Source: Oscarella lobularis
Lineage: Eukaryota; Porifera; Homoscleromorpha; Homosclerophorida; Oscarellidae
DNA length: 64,000 bases
Direction: 5' to 3'
NCBI RefSeq assembly: GCF_947507565.1
Contig: NC_089184.1
Coordinates: 1,674,001 to 1,738,000, forward strand
Shown here: positions 1 to 11,999 of the stretch, one piece after another
How the letters are laid out: each line of letters begins with the position of its first letter
Numbering within the stretch: position 1 is the first letter of the stretch
Notes under the pieces: generated by a model
Database searches by the model: none
Told to the model about the DNA's origin: nothing
What the model saw: only the letters and a program-made list of their open reading frames with translations
Translations under genes and position numbers: made by a program

Positions 1-3000
1 AGGCCGAGCGACAGCATCGCCTGTCGAATCACATGCCAATACGATCCGTTGCCGTGGTCCGACTGTTCAACCACGTGCGACATCGGAACGCAAACGCGCC
101 AATTACGGTGCAGGACGGCCGACGGAAGTTATGTTGCTCTATCCCAATGTGAGGACGCGGGAGTTCGACCGCTACCGACGACGTCTCGAGATTGCAACAC
201 CGGCGTTTCTTGCAACGGCAGCACTTCTTGGACAGTTTCGTTGTGGAGCTTATGCAATTCGTTTTGCGCCGACGGCAGGGAGACTCGTTCCGTTGAATGC
301 GTCGTAACGGCGGCCGACGGGACTTCGTCGTCCGTGTCAAATCAGATCTGCATAGACGCGGGCCGGGGCAACCCACCAGCGTCGTCTCGCCCGTGCAATC
401 CGGTACGCACGTGCAGATACGTTACAGCGCAATGGTCGGGCTGCTCTCAATCGTGCGGTGGAGGCGTACGTCGACGCAGGGTGACGTGCGAACGAGAGAT
501 AGATGGAAGAAGAATTAGTTTGGTGGATTGCAGAAGAGATTCGACTCTTGGAGAGACACCGTCTGACGAAGAAGCCTGCAACGAGAACGTCTGCTTCGGT
601 AATGCACGTCGACGTAGCTATTCAATAAGAGTATTTATTTATTTATACGGAGTCGCTTTTAGTTCCTCCAAGAATTCGAAATCCGCCGAGGCCGTCGCCA
701 AATCAGCCGAATTCCAATGTAGACACGAGCGTCGGAAATGCAGTCGTGGTTACTGTCGGATATCGTGTCACGATTGACTGTGTCGACATTGCCGGAGAGC
801 CGCGTGGAAAGATCAGCTGGTTTCTTCCAACGGGAGCTGCTCTCGATTCGGGCGGTGTGCTTGGGAATGTTAGCGTCGATGCAAACGGCACGCTAATCAT
901 TGAAGACGTTCGAACCGTTGACAGGGGAAAGTACACGTGTAGGGCAACGAACAGAGTGGGCTTTGACGACAGGGATTCAACAGTGGTGGTTCAAGGTGAG
1001 TGGCGTTTTAGGCACCCTGATACAGTAGCTTTCCACGTCCTAATTTTTGTGCAGCGTCTAGCTTGAGATCTCTTTGTATTTAAGTCTCTCTTTCTTTTTT
1101 TTTAGTTCCTCCGTTCGTTCCCTTTGTTGAAATTACTCGCGAAAATGGTTTTCGAATGGAGGAGAAAAATTTCCTTGAAGTTCAACCTGGCTTCCAAGTC
1201 ACGATTGAATGTTCAGAAGCAAGCGCCAATCCGAGACCAAGAATCAGATGGTTCCTCAACGGAGAAAGAATTAATATCGCCAGTGACTATCGTTACGAAT
1301 TGTTGCGCGACGGTTCATTGAATATCCTTGATATAAGCGCCACAATGGCTGGGCAATATATGTGTGAAGCGTCAAACGTAGTCGGAACTTCAAACGCAAC
1401 AGTGACATTAGCTGTTCAAGGTAATTGTTTTTTAGAGGGAGTCATTATTTGTCGGTAACTATTGGTTACAGAATTTGAATTCTCCTGGAGACTTGTCGGT
1501 CCGGAATGCAGTCAGACCTGCGGCTGTCGCGGTAAGTTGTATAAAGACCTAACTAGATATCGGCTGGAGACTCTAATTCTGCAGGAACAAGACTTCTTCA
1601 ACCGGAATGCTTTCGCCGGGCGGACAACACGACTGTATCAAACAGCAACTGCGATATGCAAGTCCCACCGTTGGCCGTACGTCTTGACTGCAACAGGATC
1701 CCGTGCCCCGCCCGGTTAGTGTCTAACTTTTGCATTTCTTTGTGACAAGATTCGATTCTTTGTTTCAGTTGGAGAGTCGGCTCCTTCAGTCCGTGTTCGG
1801 CGACATGCGAAGGCATTCGTCGACGAACCGTTATTTGTGAACGAATTGAGGAAAATTTCTGCGCTATGGTCACCGTCGAAGACGACGTGTGCGCAGTACG
1901 TAACGGAAATGGAACCGGTCTAAAGCCGGCACCCGTCGAAGCGTGCGGTAGCGACGTTTGTCCGGTGTACAGCTGGGTCGTCACAACCGATTGGAGCAAC
2001 TGTTCGGCCGTGTGCGGCGACAACGGCTACGAGACGCGCGACGTTTTCTGCTTTTCTGACGATGGAATAATTCGATCGCAGGCGAACGATGGCGAATGCA
2101 TTCGGCGCGTCGGCCAAATGCCGGCAAGGCGACGACGATGCACCGAAGACAAGGCTCCGGTCTGCGTTTACGAAATCGGCGACTGGACAAACTGCACGGC
2201 AACGTGTCGCGTACCAGGACTGGAGTCGCGTACGGTGGCGTGCCGTCGTACGATTCCCAGTCAAGGCGTAAACGAAATTGTCCCGACGCGCGAATGCTTG
2301 GCGGCAGTTGCACCAGCGCCGCAAACGCTGCAACCGTGCTCCGTCAGCAGAGAATTGTGCGAATGCCGAAATCCGTTTTGGCTCACCGGCAATTGGTCGA
2401 CATGTTCTCGTTCGTGTGGCGGTGACGGCATTCGATATCGATCGATAACGTGCATGTGCTCCGTCAACGCTTTACCTCCGGCACCTGTCGCGTTCCAAGA
2501 ATGCAACAGTCGATTGGGCTTCGACTTGCAGCCGGCGAGGGAGGAGGGTTGCGGATCGGATATTTGTCCGTGCATTAACTATCGTTGGCGCTCAGGCGGC
2601 TGGGAAGACTGTTCAGTGACGTGCGACCAAGGAATCGAGCGGCGCTCCGTCAGTTGTACCTGCCAGCGGAGCGGTAGAAGAGAACCTGTTAACGACACGG
2701 CACTGTGCAATGCGTTCGATGTAAGGCCGAGCACGGAGAGAATATGCTACCAACCGGAATGTCCTTGTCTGGATTTGCGATGGGAAATTAGCGAGTGGTC
2801 AAACTGTTCGGTAACATGCGCCGGTGGGCTACGCTATCGTAGCGTTCGTTGCATGTGCGGAAATAGCAGCGCTGACCAGCAACGATGCCTCGATGTGGGA
2901 CTCGCGAGACCGCCGACTGAGGAAGAATGCAATACGAACGAGTGCCCGTGCGTGAATCATCAGTGGCAGATTCGTTCTCGTTGGACGCCATGCTCGAAGA

Positions 3001-3964
3001 CGTGCAGCAATGGAACGCAGTCGCGAGTGGTTGAATGTCAATGTCGAGTGCGCGGCGCATACCGCACCGTTTCCGTGGGCGAGTGCATCGACCTCGGAGT
3101 CGGTGTGCGACCTCCCGATGTCCGATCGTGCTTTACGCAATGTCCGTGCCGATCGGCGCGCTACAAGACGGAAGGCTGGCGCGGCTGTACGTCGAGAGTG
3201 TGCGACGGCGTCGAGACGCGGCTGGTGTCGTGTGTGTGTCGGCGCGAGGAGGACGAAGAGCCCGCCGACGAGTATGAATGCACTCGTTTAGGTTTGTCGC
3301 GTCCCATCGATCGGCGCACCTGCAGCGATCCGTGTACGTACACTTGGTCGGCGAGCGCTTGGTCTCAGGTATGTCGGCAAAGAAGGTTTCTTGTTTTATT
3401 TTTTTATGAATTTATATGCAGTGTGCCAGTGACTGTCGTCACCGTCGCTCTGTCTTCTGCGTTGATCAATCGGGAAGACGCGTAAATGATAGCAGTTGCT
3501 ATACTCAGGCAGCGCAAAGTTTCAGACTATCGGCAATTGGCGAGTGTCAATATGAAGGACCGGTTGAAAACCAAAAGATCACTTGGATTACGACTGACTG
3601 GGGAACAGTAAGAGACCTAGCGCTATTCAGCAAGGTTTGCATCAAATTTTTTGTCTAGTGTTCGGCGAGTTGCAACACCGGTGTAAGACGTCGATCAGTT
3701 GCGTGTGTCAATCTGTGTCAGAAAAGAAGAGTTCGAGGAGGCTGCAGTTCGAGCACTCGACCACGTCACGTGCAAGGGTGCAACAAATTCCCTTGTATGA
3801 TCTGATATTTGTTTTTTTCATTAATTGTAATGGTCTCTGTTTTAGGTGTCGAGAGACTGCCGTGTAACGACGTAAACGAATATTTCTGCGGTAGAATTCG
3901 CGATTTGCGTCTGTGCTCTCACTACCCGCGGGATTGCTGTGCGGCATGCTCAGGAAGACAGTGA
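1..3964 (+). CDS. Secreted TSP1/Ig/PLAC protein (papilin/ADAMTS-like type), 5' partial
   Basis: Exons read 1-598, 663-995, 1106-1420, 1472-1531, 1585-1714, 1769-3368, 3422-3607, 3659-3794 and 3846-3964; all GT-AG with matching phases; the 5' end lies outside the window. Domain order: three or more TSP1 repeats (motifs such as WSDCSTTC and WSGCSQSCGGG), two I-set Ig domains that keep both cysteines (YTCRATN, YMCEASN), one TSP1 split over two exons, nine TSP1 repeats in the single 1,600-nt exon, two further TSP1-type segments, and a C-terminal PLAC domain (C-x-DV-x-EYFC ... CCAAC) ending at TGA. Such proteins are extracellular matrix components related to papilin, lacunin and ADAMTS-like proteins. 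No metalloprotease is seen here, but it could lie upstream. A paralogue with the same C-terminal exon plan lies on the other strand at 35784-46225. Confidence 0.85.
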
Positions 3965-4125
3965 CGATCAGGATCAGAGTGAAGATCTATGATCGTATTT
4001 CAGCTATTGCACAATTTTTTTTAGTGTGTGTTTGTGTGTCAGTCTTGCACGACATGTATGTTATATGGAAAATATACTACCGTAACAGAACGTAAACATA
4101 CAGTTTCTTTCCCTGGCTCAACCTC

Positions 4126-4943
<818 letters not shown>

Positions 4944-5995
4944 ATCTCCGGGAACCTCTTCCTTCTTTTCTTCTCCTCTTTGTTGCACGTGATTGGCTTT
5001 CATTGAATCGAGTTGAGGTAGTCGTTTTTTGTCTGATCTCTCTTCAAATGGCTCAACGAGAGTCTGATAATCCGCTCTATGACGTGGGTTAGAAATGTTA
5101 TGAGGTTCTTTAGGAGATGATGCTGATCCGACCCAGTTGAAGGAACCCACTAGGAAGACGCCTTTTCTCTATCGTTACCCATACACGTACCATCGCGTTA
5201 TAGAATGTAGAATTGGAAAATCGTATTAAAAGGATTTATCTCAGCTGATTTCTCAAGTAACGAAAATAAGCACGAAATTGTGTAATTTCAAACAAATTTC
5301 AAGTAGCAAATGCGAACGCTGGCGTTACCAACGCCATGAATCAGATACAGGCACGTTATTCACGACTTGATTTCAATAAATTTTTATTATACAGTAGATG
5401 CTGGAAGACTTCAGCTATACGGCAACGTTGGTGGTCAATGCTAGCAATTTGAGACGAAAGGTACAAAAGAGCAGTATTGTTCAGAAGTTGTTGGGAGACG
5501 TACTACAGCCCTTTAATTAATTAAATCCTAGTCTACCTACAGTACCGTTCAAAAGTTTCGGGCACCCCTCCCCGAAATCCCGCTCCCGGCTCACGTACAC
5601 TCTCCGGTTAGTTAATTTGACGAGAACCGACCAGCGGCTCGCCGCTACGCAGTCAAATATTTGGCTGTGAGCGTCTGTAGTTTGTTTAGTGTAGCGCACG
5701 TTTGGTTGCCATTTATAGAGCCGGCATGACACTGCATGACACCCTTGATTTTGCTGACCAAGCGTATTGCCGTCGCTTAACACAAATGTGACAGACGATG
5801 ATCTGAAGAATGGTGACGATGGTCTGAAGAATTTATTGATTCTTAGTTATGAGAGAGATGGACCCCTAATCTTTGATTCTTAGGGATGCGGGCATCACTT
5901 CTTCTTTTCAGTCTACCGTACGTCAATTCTTTCTAAATATTTACTAGATGTGTAGACTGTAGTGCTCAGAAGCAGCAGTCTCAGCTTTGGCATAC
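4944..5995 (+). other. Intergenic stretch, no supported gene
   Basis: Two short exon-like stretches flanked by plausible splice signals occur near 5306-5350 and 5396-5460 (the second reading MLEDFSYTATLVVNASNL in one frame). I do not recognise them and they have no continuation, so no gene is called. The 3' UTR of cyclophilin B probably occupies the first part. Confidence 0.5.
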
Positions 5996-5999
5996 AGTA

Positions 6000-6390
6000 C
6001 AGTCTGCAACTCGTTGCGCGCGAGCGGCGCTTGCGCTTCAGGCGCATGGAGCGCCACTCGTGCATAAAAAGTAGAGTTGACGGGAACGCCGATTTTTGAT
6101 CTGCAAGTGTCTGCAACTCGTTGCGCGCGAGCGGCGCTTGCGGTTCAGGCGCATGGAGCGCCACTCGTGCATAAAAAAGAAAATGGGCGTTCCCGTCAAC
6201 TCTACTTTTTATGCACGAGTGGCGTTCCATGCGCCTGAACCGCAAGCGCCGCTCGCGCGCAACGAGTTGCAGACACTTCCATGTCAAAAGTGGGCGTTCC
6301 CGCCGGTACTTTTTATGCGAGAGTGGCGTTCCATGCGCCTGAACCGCAAGCGTCGCTCGCGCGCAATGAGTTGCAGACACTTGCCGATCA
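6000..6390. repeat. Clustered GC-rich dispersed repeat, two direct and two inverted copies
   Basis: A roughly 70-90-bp unit built around gcgcgcgagcggcgcttgcg and ending in a CACTCGTGCATAAAAA-like tail occurs at about 6013-6070 and 6117-6176, and in the opposite orientation at about 6204-6275 and 6310-6380. The head-to-head arrangement makes a large foldback. The same family reappears inside the AKT-like intron at 8370-8560 and 9120-9510. It carries no coding capacity and looks like a MITE or other non-autonomous element. Family assignment is open. Confidence 0.7.
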
Positions 6391-8182
6391 AAAGTGGAAA
6401 ATCGCGCTATTTTGGTGCTTTCGACTCGATTCGGCCGTTTCTCTTTCTAGTCTAGTAGATTGTTGGGTTATAGAACTTTTTTGATTCATGGGATCGACCA
6501 ATCTTTAGTTTTGGCCGAGAAAATCGCGAAAAAATTAAACTAACCGCCATCCTCCCCGCCACCGCCACCGCCACCACACCCATCTTAGCATATTTCACTA
6601 GGCACCGGCGCGCTGCGCAACAGCATTCGTTAACTCCGATATCATTTCAGTGGGCGCCGGTTCCAACTGAAATATCCTTAGATCGTAACTATAGTAGAAC
6701 TGGGTTCATTGACTGATAGGAGTTCCAAATTGGATTCTTAGGGTATTGCGTATTTTGTACGTAGCATTTATGTTTTACTAGAGATTAGTGTAGGAGCGAG
6801 GATGACTCCTCATCGTGCGTGGGAGACCCAGAAATCGCTATGTTTTGGCTTGGATGCGATAGATGCGTATTTTTTTCTTTGCAGAATGCCAGCTCATGAA
6901 AATGAATAAGGGGAAGAAAAGTTTGTCATGAGGTGATTTCCATGGACTCGTCTTTTTTGAAAAATGTAAGTCTCTAACCAATCTTCGTAGGCTTTTGCAG
7001 TGGACCAATTTCATTGAACGTTTCTTCAGCGTTGATCGCATCGACGAACGGTGAGAATTGACTATTTATCTACCTACAATCAATATGTCGTTGAACATAC
7101 TTTGCTTCTTAGTGACGCGTGGGTTGAAGCGATTGAGAAGGTCTCAGCTGCTCTTGAGGCAAACAAAGAAAAGAGCTCGTCTCTTGAAAAATCTTCTAGC
7201 AAAGTATGTCAATATACCAAATCTCTTTTATTGTATTATCACTTCTTTCTGTATTCTACGTCTGCTTTTTCTACTCTCTTAGGCTGCTCTGGAGGATTTT
7301 GAGATGTTGAAAGTGCTTGGTCGTGGGACGTTTGGAAAGGTTTGCGTTGCTCGCGAGAAGACGACGGGCGAACTGTTTGCCGTCAAAATCCTCAAGAAGG
7401 ATGTCATCATTGCAAAGGCAAGGAGGGAATTGCCTAGTTGACTATAGCAGAACGTTATTTTGTTATTTTAGGAAGAGGTTGCTCACACGCTGACTGAGAA
7501 CCAAGTGCTGAAGACGACAAAGCATCCTTTTCTTACGGTATGTGCAACTACTAACATTGAATCTATGATTTAGTCAGCTGCTTACGTGTCCCAAGTATTG
7601 ATGTATGTATGAGCGGATTCTCTAGTGTAGTAGGCTCCTCTACTTAGTGTCGATCTCGTTTTGATTCGCATACTTTTCTGACGCGGTTTTGTTTCTCTAG
7701 TCACTCCGGTTTTCCTTTCAAACGGAAAAGAGACTTTATCTCGTGATGGAATACGCCCAGGGTGGCGAAGTGAGAACGATAGCTCGAGCGTTCGTTTCAC
7801 GTGGAGGGAAACCCCATTTCCTTTGTCTCCTTTTTAGCTCTTCTTTCACCTGTCGAAGGAGAGAATGTTCAGCGAGGAACGATCTCGTTTCTACGCCTGC
7901 GAGATCATCTTGGCGATCAAGTACTTGCACGAGCATTCCATCGATTTTAAGTAGGGGGTCGGTTTTCACTGTGATGTTTGGGTGTCAGTCAAAGGGGGTT
8001 TTTTTCCCGTAGCTCGAGATCATCCTGCTGGACAGGGCTGGTCACATCAAATTAGCCGATTTTGGGCTGTGCAAACAGGACGTGACTAAGAAGACGACGG
8101 AATACCTTGCCCCTGAGGTAAACGAGAGCACATAGGGTTTTATACAAGGTCGAAAAGCAACCTTCGCAGTAGATGTGCTAAT

Positions 8183-9090
8183 AGATTTTCGTTTTGATCG
8201 CGTTCATTTTTTGCGGGGCGTGGATCATGTTTGATTTCATCGCAACGAACGCATACCATCAAAACGAAAAATCTTAGTAAGTTTAGAGAAGAAAAGGAGC
8301 GAGACTTTCTATAGTTGAATACCTTGACTAGATACCGCATTTGTATTGTTAACAGTCTCAACTTCACTGTTTCAATTCGTTGCGCGCGAGCGGCGCTTGC
8401 GATTCAGGCGCAAGGAACGCCACTCGCGCATAACTAGTACTCTGTAGCGTTGGCGGGAACGCCCACTTTTGAGGGGCAAGTGTCTCTCGTTCGTTGCGCG
8501 CGAGCGGCGCTTGCGGTTCAGGCGCAAGGAACGCCACTCGCGCATAAAAATTAGCAAAAGCCCACTTTTGACAGACTGTTAAAATTGTCTTGGACGATGA
8601 TTAAAATTGGCTCGCCTCAAAACTGTTTCGCCCGTTATCTCGCCTCAAAACTGTTTTGCCCGTTATCTTGCTTTGCCCGTTATCTTGCTTTGCCCGTTAT
8701 CTTTGCTTTGCCCGTTATCTTGCTTTGCCCGTTATCTCGCCTCAAAACTGTTTCGCCCGTTATCTCGCCTCAAAACTGTTTTGCCCGTTTATCTTGCCTC
8801 AAAACTGTTTTGCCCGTTATCTTGCCTCAAAACTGTTTTCCCCGTTCTCCCGCCTCAAAACTGTTTTGCCCGTTCTCTCGCCTCAAAACGGTGTTTGTTG
8901 GGCGTGAATTTTCGTTTTGATCGCGTTCATTTGTCGCGGGGCGTGGATCATGTTTGATTTCATCGCAACAAAACCATCAAAACGAAAAATCAATTGCGAG
9001 TGAATTTTTCAATTAGTAAGTTTAGAGAAGAACGAGACATTCGTAGTTGAATGAATACCTTGACAAGATACCGCATTCGTATTAACAGTC
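8183..9090. repeat. Two copies of an about 185-bp element with terminal inverted repeats
   Basis: The stretches about 8183-8365 and 8907-9090 are close copies. Each contains an inverted repeat of the type ttttcgttttgatcgcg ... atcaaaacgaaaaat (about 8188-8270 and 8909-8990), followed by a shared tail ending in aacagtctcaac. They sit as direct repeats on either side of the 28-bp tandem array in the large intron of the AKT-like gene. The pattern suggests a small non-autonomous DNA transposon. No open frame is present. Confidence 0.6.
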
Positions 9091-9515
9091 TCAACACAAT
9101 AACTTTACTGTGACAAGTGTCTGATTCGTTGCGCGCGAGCGGCGCTTGCGGTTCAGGCGCAAGGAACGCCACTCTCGCATAAAAAGTACTTTGTAATGCG
9201 GGAACGCCCACTTTCGAGGGGTGTCTCCCTTTCGTTGCGCGCGAGCGGCGCTTGCGGTTCAGGCGCAAGGAACGCTACTCGCGCATAAAAAGTACTTTGT
9301 AATGTTGGCGGGAACGCCCACTTTCGAGGGGTAAGTGTCTCCAATTCGTTGCGCGCCAGCGGCGCTTTCGGTTCAGGCGCAAGGAACGCCGCATTGTAAT
9401 GCTGGCGGGAACGCCCACTTTCGAGGGGTAAGTGTCTCCAATTCGTTGCGCGCGAGCGGCGCTTTCGGTTCAGGCGCAAGGAACGCCACTCGCGCATAAA
9501 AAGTACTTTGCAATG
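8370..9515. repeat. Further copies of the GC-rich dispersed repeat in the AKT-like intron
   Basis: Copies of the family seen at 6000-6390 lie at about 8375-8430, 8492-8547, 9127-9183, 9234-9290, 9346-9390 and 9444-9500. Several are spaced about 105-110 bp apart and joined by a conserved linker (gcgggaacgcccactttcga), so they form a higher-order tandem array. Non-coding. Confidence 0.65.
8612..8890. repeat. Intronic tandem array, 28-bp unit with nested 17-bp variant
   Basis: About ten units alternate between a long form (cgcctcaaaactgttttgcc plus cgttatct) and a short form lacking the aaaactg part (tgctttgcccgttatct). Units diverge by single bases. It lies between two copies of a TIR element. 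There are no spacers of unrelated sequence, so it is a simple minisatellite. Confidence 0.85.
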
Positions 9516-9604
9516 TTGGCGGGAACGCTCACGACCATTTTAAAATTGCGTATTATGTCTATCCTTCCAGACCTTCCCAGACTGAAAAAATTCTCGGCAG
9601 AACC

Positions 9605-9722
9605 CTGTATGAATTAAAGATTAGGCCCTCAATTTAATATTTATGCCCTATGAATTAAAGGTTAGGCCCTCAATTTAATATTTATCCCCTAAGAATTAAA
9701 GGTTAGTCCCTAAATTTAACAT
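9605..9722. repeat. Short tandem repeat of an about 45-bp AT-rich unit
   Basis: The unit gaattaaaggttaggccctc followed by aatttaatatttat occurs about two and a half times with small changes. Intronic and non-coding. Confidence 0.7.
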
Positions 9723-11119
9723 AAATCAGTGCATGTCAGGGAGGATTGAATGGACTTTAGGGGGCTACGTATGACTTTGAGCCTTACTTCGCGCTTTCAG
9801 GTTCTCGAGGAGGAGGAGTACGGCCGAAGTGTCGACTGGTGGGGAGTCGGCGTCGTCATGTACGAAATGATTTGCGGCCGTTTGCCGTTCTACAATCGGG
9901 ATCACGAAGTTCTCTTCGAACTCATTCTCACCGTACGTTCTCGTATACGAGACAAAGACCAAACGATGAGAGACGGTCTGTTTGTATGTATATAGCAAGA
10001 CGTTAAGTTTCCCGATCGGTGTGGAGAACGAGCGAGATCGATTCTCTCCGGGCTTCTAGAAAAGGATCCAACAAAAAGGTCAGTTGACTTCGTAGGCACA
10101 TAGAAATGCGAATGGAGTTTATTTTTTCTTAGACTCGGTGGCAGTCAGCGCGATGCCGAGGAAATAATGGAACACGTTTTCTTCAGTGAAGTCAATTGGG
10201 ATGACGTCTATGACAAAAAGGCGCGCGCAATATTTAATCGATTGATAATTTTTGATGCTATGTTTTCACTATAGGTTCTCGTTCTGTTTGTTCCCGAGGT
10301 CAAGGCGGACGTGAACGACCAGGTGATACCGCAGGAGTTCAAGGACGATACGGTCGACGACACGCCACCAGATCAAGGTTAGATGAGAAAGTTTTATTTA
10401 GTCTTGGTGATGTACCGTACTGACGTTTTTCTATAGAAGCTTCTCCTCTCAACGAGAAGGAAGATGGTCAGTTTGAAGGATTTTTCTATGCTCCGGACTC
10501 TGGCGTTGGTTCGAAGTAAGATCAGCAGGCTCTCATCCAAGCAACGAGAAAATGAAATCTCATTTTTTTCATATTATATTCTTAGTACAGTGCTGTCTTT
10601 GGATGTGTCTTTGTCATTTTCTTTCTCTCTCTCTCGCTCTCTTTTTAGTTGTACCTTTTTTATTGATTATATCTAATACGGGAGTCCTATCAGCCGCAAA
10701 GAAAAAATTTCTCGCTTTGCGTCCAAGGCCTCTAGCGGCTCAGAACTCGGCGTAGGCGAAAGCAAAAACGCCTCTTTGCCTGTCGAGACGCCTCGCAGCG
10801 TGCCGCTCTCTGTAGCGAGGCAGATTCACCGCCATTCTCTTTTTCCCTGGATCTACAGCTCTTTGTTTCGCTAAAATCGTCCTCGCTCATGTCCCTACCC
10901 AGTTCTGCTGTATTTTCGAAGCCTGCTCCAGGTCTGAAAAAGAAATGGCGAGCCTCGATTTCGTCTAATCGCGTGAAAACGCTTGCCTCTGCCTTCACGT
11001 CGATCAATTCGCTCAGAAAACAATCCAATAGATCGCAGGCTGAACGAGAATCAAATCTGGACGAATGCGCGACGACCCCGTACACAATCAAGACGCGCAC
11101 ATTCGATTTTATTTCGTAG

Positions 11120-11999
11120 AGTAATTTTACAGTACACATGCACTCATGCAGAAACCTACTCTAGCGTGTCCACTGTATTTTTCGATCCTTCCTTTCGTCG
11201 TTCGTTCGTCCGTTCTTCCGCGGGCCTTCTGTACGTCTTCGTCGATCGTTCTCTCGTCGATCTTCGTTTTCCTTCAGCGCTCGCAATCTAAAAATCAAAT
11301 CCCAATTAGTCACTGTCAAAATATCGTTCTACGTACCTTTTCTGAATGCGTCCGTATTAGCGTTACCCGAGTTACACCACGGGGAGGTTCGGACGCTTCG
11401 TAACTCAAGGCAGCCACCGCAAAGCAATGGCCACCCGTTCCAAAAAGTTTCGGGCGAGTTTTGACCTCATAGGCCACCTCAGCCAGTATCCGCCTGGACG
11501 AGTAGTCGGCCCCTAATACCGAGTCCCCCGGCGCGACGATACCTGACCACATTGGTAAGCCGAAGCTAAGAACCGGGGCTTTTGAGGTGGAGAGCGGCTG
11601 ACTACAGTTTGTAGGAGTCGACAGGAAAGGACGTGCAATGCCCAGATCGAATTCTCCTGAGCCAGATCATCCGCAATCTAATCGTGCCAGTTGGTGAGAA
11701 AAGTGCCGGCAACCAGACCGCTTGCGACACCCCCTCCGAGCCGTGCCCACTCTGCCTAACGCAGGCCGTGCTCGTTTGGCAACAATAAGACATGTAGGCG
11801 ATCATTCTGCTCAGTGCGTGAACCGAGGCCGAAGCCCCCCATCGCCCTGCTTAGAGGCTCCGGCACGGGATTAATCCGTGGGCCACGCTGATCCGACGAT
11901 CCAGACTGTCCTTTTGCCGATACTCCCGAGCCAGTCCGTCAAGGATGAGACGCAGATTGCTCCACGCCGCACCCACCCTAGGCCGCAACTGAAGGAGAA
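11120..11999. other. GC-rich block, no recognised gene
   Basis: From about 11350 the base composition becomes clearly more GC-rich than the surrounding intergenic DNA, and no frame stays open with conserved motifs. Short open frames on the minus strand at 11316-11552 and 11602-11805 resemble no family I know. It is not a tRNA or a recognisable rRNA segment. It could be a degraded element or a structured non-coding RNA. No call is made. Confidence 0.4.

Larger units (their letters stand above)
6885..11119 (+). pseudogene. Degenerate AKT/PKB-like protein kinase (pseudokinase or pseudogene)
   Basis: Exons recognised: 6885-6932 and 6991-7050 (end of PH domain, LLQWTNFIERFFSV), 7113-7203, 7283-7417 ([20 protein letters not shown]), 7472-7537, 7701-7769 (LVMEYAQGGE), 7838-about 7948 ([20 protein letters not shown]), 8013-8117, 9801-9932 ([20 protein letters not shown]), 9996-10078, 10133-10219, 10275-10377 and 10437 onward. 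The match is to AKT, but the PH N-terminus is missing and the first PH exon loses frame. The catalytic-loop R-D is absent: the reading goes from LHEHSI almost directly to LEIILLD. The activation loop lacks the TFCGTP motif, reading [13 protein letters not shown]. The hydrophobic motif reads FEGFFYA with Phe where AKT has the phosphorylated Ser. Donors after 7417 and 10219 are GC. Past the short stop at 10519 a phase-consistent splice (donor GTAAGA at 10516) leads to Ser-rich exons 10692-10813 and 10862-11119. It could be an expressed pseudokinase. Loss of activity is well supported. Confidence 0.75.

Noticed and set aside
8612-8890. CRISPR-like array
   Set aside because: Eukaryotic intron; units follow each other without unique spacers.
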